DNA of 64,000 bases from NCBI RefSeq assembly GCF_014650055.1, contig NZ_BMUF01000020.1:1-64000 (forward strand), read 5' to 3'. The stretch comes from Streptomyces malachitofuscus (GTDB lineage Bacteria; Actinomycetota; Actinomycetes; Streptomycetales; Streptomycetaceae). Positions 61,687 to 64,000 of this stretch are shown here, one piece after another; the first letter of the stretch is position 1, and each line of letters starts with the position of its first letter. A model generated the notes under the pieces. The model made no database searches, had not been told where the DNA came from, and saw nothing but the letters and a program-made list of their open reading frames with translations. The position numbers and the translations under genes are program-made.

Positions 61687-62705
61687 CACCGAGTGCCCTT
61701 CGCGGCGAACTCGGAGACCGCGTCGACGTTCGACTCGTCGACGAACGCCGGGCCGGTCAGCACCGGCTGCTCACCGCCGCCGCTGTAGTTGCCGTTGTTC
61801 TTGTAGAGCCACAGTCCGTCGACGGCGAGGTAGCCCTGGAGGTAGGGCTGCTGGTCCACCGCGAACTGGATGTCGCCGTCCTTGATGGCGCCGGTCAGCT
61901 GCTTGTTCAGGTCGAAGGTGGCGACCTTCGCCTTGCTGCCGGACTCCTCGATCGACTGCACCGCGGTCAGCGCGAAGGGCGCGCCGAGGGTGACGACGTA
62001 GTCGATGGAGGAGTCCTGCTTGAGCTTGGCGGTGATCGTCGACTTGACGGAGGGCATGTCGGTGCCGTTGACGTTCAGGACCTGGGTCTCGCCCTCGAAG
62101 GTCTTCTTCACGCCGTCGCAGCGCTGGGTCAGGCCGACGTTGCCCTGCTCCTGGACGACGCAGACGGCGCTCTTCGCGCCGACCTCGTTGAGCTTCTTGC
62201 CGAAGGCCTCGCCCGCCACCGACTCGTCCTGGCCGAAGAACTCCAGCAGGCCGAGGTCCTTCCAGTCGCTCACGCCGGAGTTGAGGCCGACGACCGGGAT
62301 GCCGGCCGCCTCGGCCTTGGCTATCACGCCCTTGAGCGCGTCCGGCTTGGCGAGGGTGACGGCGATGCCGTCGACCTTCTGGTCGATCGCGTTCTGCACC
62401 AGGTTGGCCTGGTTGCCCGCGTTGGGGTCGGCGGAGTAGACGAGCTTGACGTTGTCCTTGTCCGCGGCGGCCTGGGCGCCCTTGCGGACGATGTCCCAGA
62501 AGGTGTCGCCGGGGGACTGGTGGGTGACGAGGGCGACCGTCATACGGGGCGTCGAGGCCTTGCCCGCAGAGGCGTCGGCCCCGCCTTCCTCGGACTTCTT
62601 GCCGCCGGAAGAGCTGGAACAGCCGGCGAGGGTCAGGGCGGCTGCCGCTGCGACCGCGACGAACGGCGCGATTCTGCGGGAGCGGGTGTGAGAAGAGCGG
62701 TCCAT
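61686..62705 (-). CDS. Sugar/polyol-binding lipoprotein of CUT2 ABC importer
   Basis: The 339-aa product has a lipoprotein signal with lipobox LAGCSS and a type I periplasmic-binding (ribose-binding-like) fold: MTVALVTHQSPGDTFWDIVRKGAQAA, DPNAGNQANLVQNAIDQKVDGIAVTLAKPDAL, AAGIPVVGLNSGVSDW, and VATFDLNKQLTGAIKDGDIQFAVDQQPYLQGYLAV. It is the first gene of the transporter/isomerase/dehydrogenase operon, divergent from the iolC-like kinase gene. The ligand is probably inositol or a related polyol. Confidence 0.94.
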   Translation of the reverse strand: MDRSSHTRSRRIAPFVAVAAAAALTLAGCSSSSGGKKSEEGGADASAGKASTPRMTVALVTHQSPGDTFWDIVRKGAQAAADKDNVKLVYSADPNAGNQANLVQNAIDQKVDGIAVTLAKPDALKGVIAKAEAAGIPVVGLNSGVSDWKDLGLLEFFGQDESVAGEAFGKKLNEVGAKSAVCVVQEQGNVGLTQRCDGVKKTFEGETQVLNVNGTDMPSVKSTITAKLKQDSSIDYVVTLGAPFALTAVQSIEESGSKAKVATFDLNKQLTGAIKDGDIQFAVDQQPYLQGYLAVDGLWLYKNNGNYSGGGEQPVLTGPAFVDESNVDAVSEFAAKGTR

Positions 62706-63025
62706 CTGTCCTGCACCTCACTGTGCTACACGGGGAAAGGGCGAAGGTCCGAGTATCTCCGGTGCCCGGAAGGCTCGGGAGTCCGGGTGTGTGCCATGGC
62801 ACACGGCTGTCGTGCTGGGACGCGATCCAATCCCCAGATACGGCCGCTGTCAATACTTTGTTAAGACATCATTTCACGCGCTCGTCCGAATGTAAGTACA
62901 AACTATTGACATCGCCGCCCTGCGAGACCTACACCTGAGAGGCGGCAGGTCCCGGGAATCCACGTCCCCACCGTGGCAGGGCGTCCTGGGACCCGCATCC
63001 CCAGCAGCTTCAGGAGCATCGCTTC
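62706..63025. promoter_or_regulatory. Divergent promoter region with symmetric TTGACA arms
   Basis: TGTCAATACTTTGT (62848-62861) and ACAAACTATTGACA (62898-62911) form an inverted repeat with one mismatch and a 36-bp spacer. Each arm holds a TTGACA facing outward. On the minus strand TTGACA is followed after 17 bp by TTGGAT, pointing to the binding-protein gene. On the plus strand TTGACA (62906-62911) is followed after 17-18 bp by CTACAC, pointing to iolC. The arms are therefore both -35 boxes and probable operator halves. No gene is present here. Confidence 0.6.
62789..62804. promoter_or_regulatory. 16-bp perfect palindrome upstream of the binding-protein gene
   Basis: GTGTGCCATGGCACAC is perfectly symmetric. 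It lies 84 bp upstream of the binding-protein start and about 20 bp downstream of the predicted minus-strand -10, where a repressor would block elongation or initiation. Confidence 0.5.
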
Positions 63026-64000
63026 ATGGCCGACTCACCACAGTATTTCGACCTGATCACCATGGGTCGCATCGGGGTCGATCTTTACCCCCTGCAGACC
63101 GGTGTGCCGCTCTCGCGGGTGGAGACATTCGGGAAGTTCCTGGGCGGTTCGGCCGCGAACGTCGCGGTCGCGGCCGCCCGGCTGGGCCGCTCCACGGCGG
63201 TGATCACCCGCACGGGGGCCGACCCCTTCGGCACCTATCTGCACGAGGCGCTGACGGACTTCGGCGTCGACGACCGCTGGGTCACCCCGGTCGCCGCGTA
63301 CCCCACGCCCGTCACGTTCTGCGAGATCTTCCCGCCGGACGACTTCCCGCTGTACTTCTACCGTCGCCCCAAGGCGCCGGACCTGGAGATCCACACCCAT
63401 GAGCTGGATCTGGCCGCCGTGCGCGCGGCGGGGATCTTCTGGATCACCGGTACAGGTCTGAGCGAGGAGCCGAGCCGCTCGGCCACCCTCGACGCCCTGG
63501 CGGCCCGCGACAAGGCCGGCACCACCGTCTTCGACCTGGACTGGCGCCCCATGTTCTGGCGGGACCCGGACCAGGCCCGCCCCTACTACCGCGAGGCACT
63601 GCGCCACGCCACGGTCGCGGTCGGCAACCTCGAGGAGTGCGAGGTCGCCACCGGGGTGCGCGAGCCCGAGGCCTGCGCCGAGGCCCTGCTGGCCGCCGGG
63701 GTGGAGCTGGCCGTGGTCAAGCAGGGACCCAAGGGCGTGCTCGCCGTGCACCGCGACGGCACCCGGGCCGAGGTCCCCCCGGTGCCGGTCGAGGTGGTCA
63801 ACGGTCTCGGCGCGGGGGACGCCTTCGGCGGCTCGCTCTGCCACGGTCTGCTCTCGGGCTGGGACCTGGAGCGGACCATGCGCCACGCCAACGCCGCCGG
63901 TGCCCTCGTCGCCTCGCGCCTCGCCTGCTCGTCCGCCATGCCGACCGGGCCGGAGGTGGCGGACCTCCTCGCGCGGGCCGCGTCGCCGGACGCGGGCCTG
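63026..64000 (+). CDS. iolC: 5-dehydro-2-deoxygluconokinase-like PfkB kinase (partial, right edge)
   Basis: The first 325 residues are visible and the gene runs off the window. It is a PfkB/ribokinase-family kinase: FDLITMGRIGVDLYPLQTGVPL, GGSAANVAVAAARLGRSTAVITRTGADPFG, FYRRPKAPDLEI, VVKQGPKGVLAV and the catalytic NGLGAGDAFGGSLCHGLL (Asp as base). DLYPLQ and YRRPKAPD are characteristic of IolC, which phosphorylates 5-dehydro-2-deoxygluconate in myo-inositol catabolism. It diverges from the polyol importer operon. CAGGAGC precedes the ATG. Confidence 0.93.
   Translation, partial: MADSPQYFDLITMGRIGVDLYPLQTGVPLSRVETFGKFLGGSAANVAVAAARLGRSTAVITRTGADPFGTYLHEALTDFGVDDRWVTPVAAYPTPVTFCEIFPPDDFPLYFYRRPKAPDLEIHTHELDLAAVRAAGIFWITGTGLSEEPSRSATLDALAARDKAGTTVFDLDWRPMFWRDPDQARPYYREALRHATVAVGNLEECEVATGVREPEACAEALLAAGVELAVVKQGPKGVLAVHRDGTRAEVPPVPVEVVNGLGAGDAFGGSLCHGLLSGWDLERTMRHANAAGALVASRLACSSAMPTGPEVADLLARAASPDAGL

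Overview
The window looks like a Streptomyces chromosome. GC content and third-position GC are very high, GTG starts and GTGA/ATGA start-stop overlaps are frequent, and the content is typical of the genus: modular type I PKS, monomeric isocitrate dehydrogenase, NhaA-thioredoxin fusion, ECF41 sigma factor, xylan utilisation genes and TPR-CHAT proteins. Everything was read by eye from the sequence. Family names rest on recognised motifs, not on searches.

Layout. (1) 1-7.4 kb is the edge of a macrolide-type gene cluster. A PKS runs off the left end with a KSQ-AT-ACP loading module (methylmalonyl-type AT, so a propionate starter) followed by the first extension KS. Divergent from it are two translationally coupled 2,6-dideoxysugar genes, and a PAS-LuxR (PimM-type) box lies between. 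(2) 7.5-15.0 kb holds a TetR regulator, a membrane protein, NhaA fused to a DsbA-like domain, an ECF41 sigma factor with a textbook autoregulatory promoter facing an AhpD/CMD-family gene, a frameshifted membrane protein, an NmrA-like protein and two small zinc-motif proteins. (3) 15.1-25.6 kb is a xylan module: GH3 beta-xylosidase, two sugar permeases, a binding protein and a divergent LacI repressor (bxl-like), then DUF6343, DUF2267 and hydrolase genes, then secreted CE4 acetylxylan esterase and GH11 xylanase. TTTCGAAA-type sites precede both transcription units.

(4) 25.7-41.7 kb carries an Rv1733c-like membrane protein, an MreB-like protein coupled to one of two DksA/TraR proteins, a NarL-type two-component system, a fused SecDF, a 94-bp tandem-repeat array, an ABC exporter, a UPF0104 membrane protein, a crotonase, MscS, isocitrate dehydrogenase and an N-formylglutamate amidohydrolase-like enzyme. 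(5) 41.8-49.0 kb is the most intriguing part: a sigma factor, a coupled acidic 162-aa protein and an intracellular subtilase lie divergent from a TPR-CHAT caspase-like protease, with a LAL-type LuxR regulator next door. The set resembles a protease-controlled sigma-factor switch. (6) 49.4-50.4 kb has two small proteins and tRNA-Pro(GGG).

(7) 50.5-64.0 kb is a carbohydrate/polyol (probably inositol-type) catabolic region. It holds four Gfo/Idh dehydrogenases, a LacI regulator divergent from a phytanoyl-CoA-dioxygenase-like/SDR/dehydrogenase operon, an ABC transporter with an isomerase and dehydrogenase, and a divergent PfkB-type iolC kinase cut by the right edge. Three intergenic regions here carry TGTCAA/TTGACA-type symmetric elements, and two of them share a 13-bp word, which suggests co-regulation.
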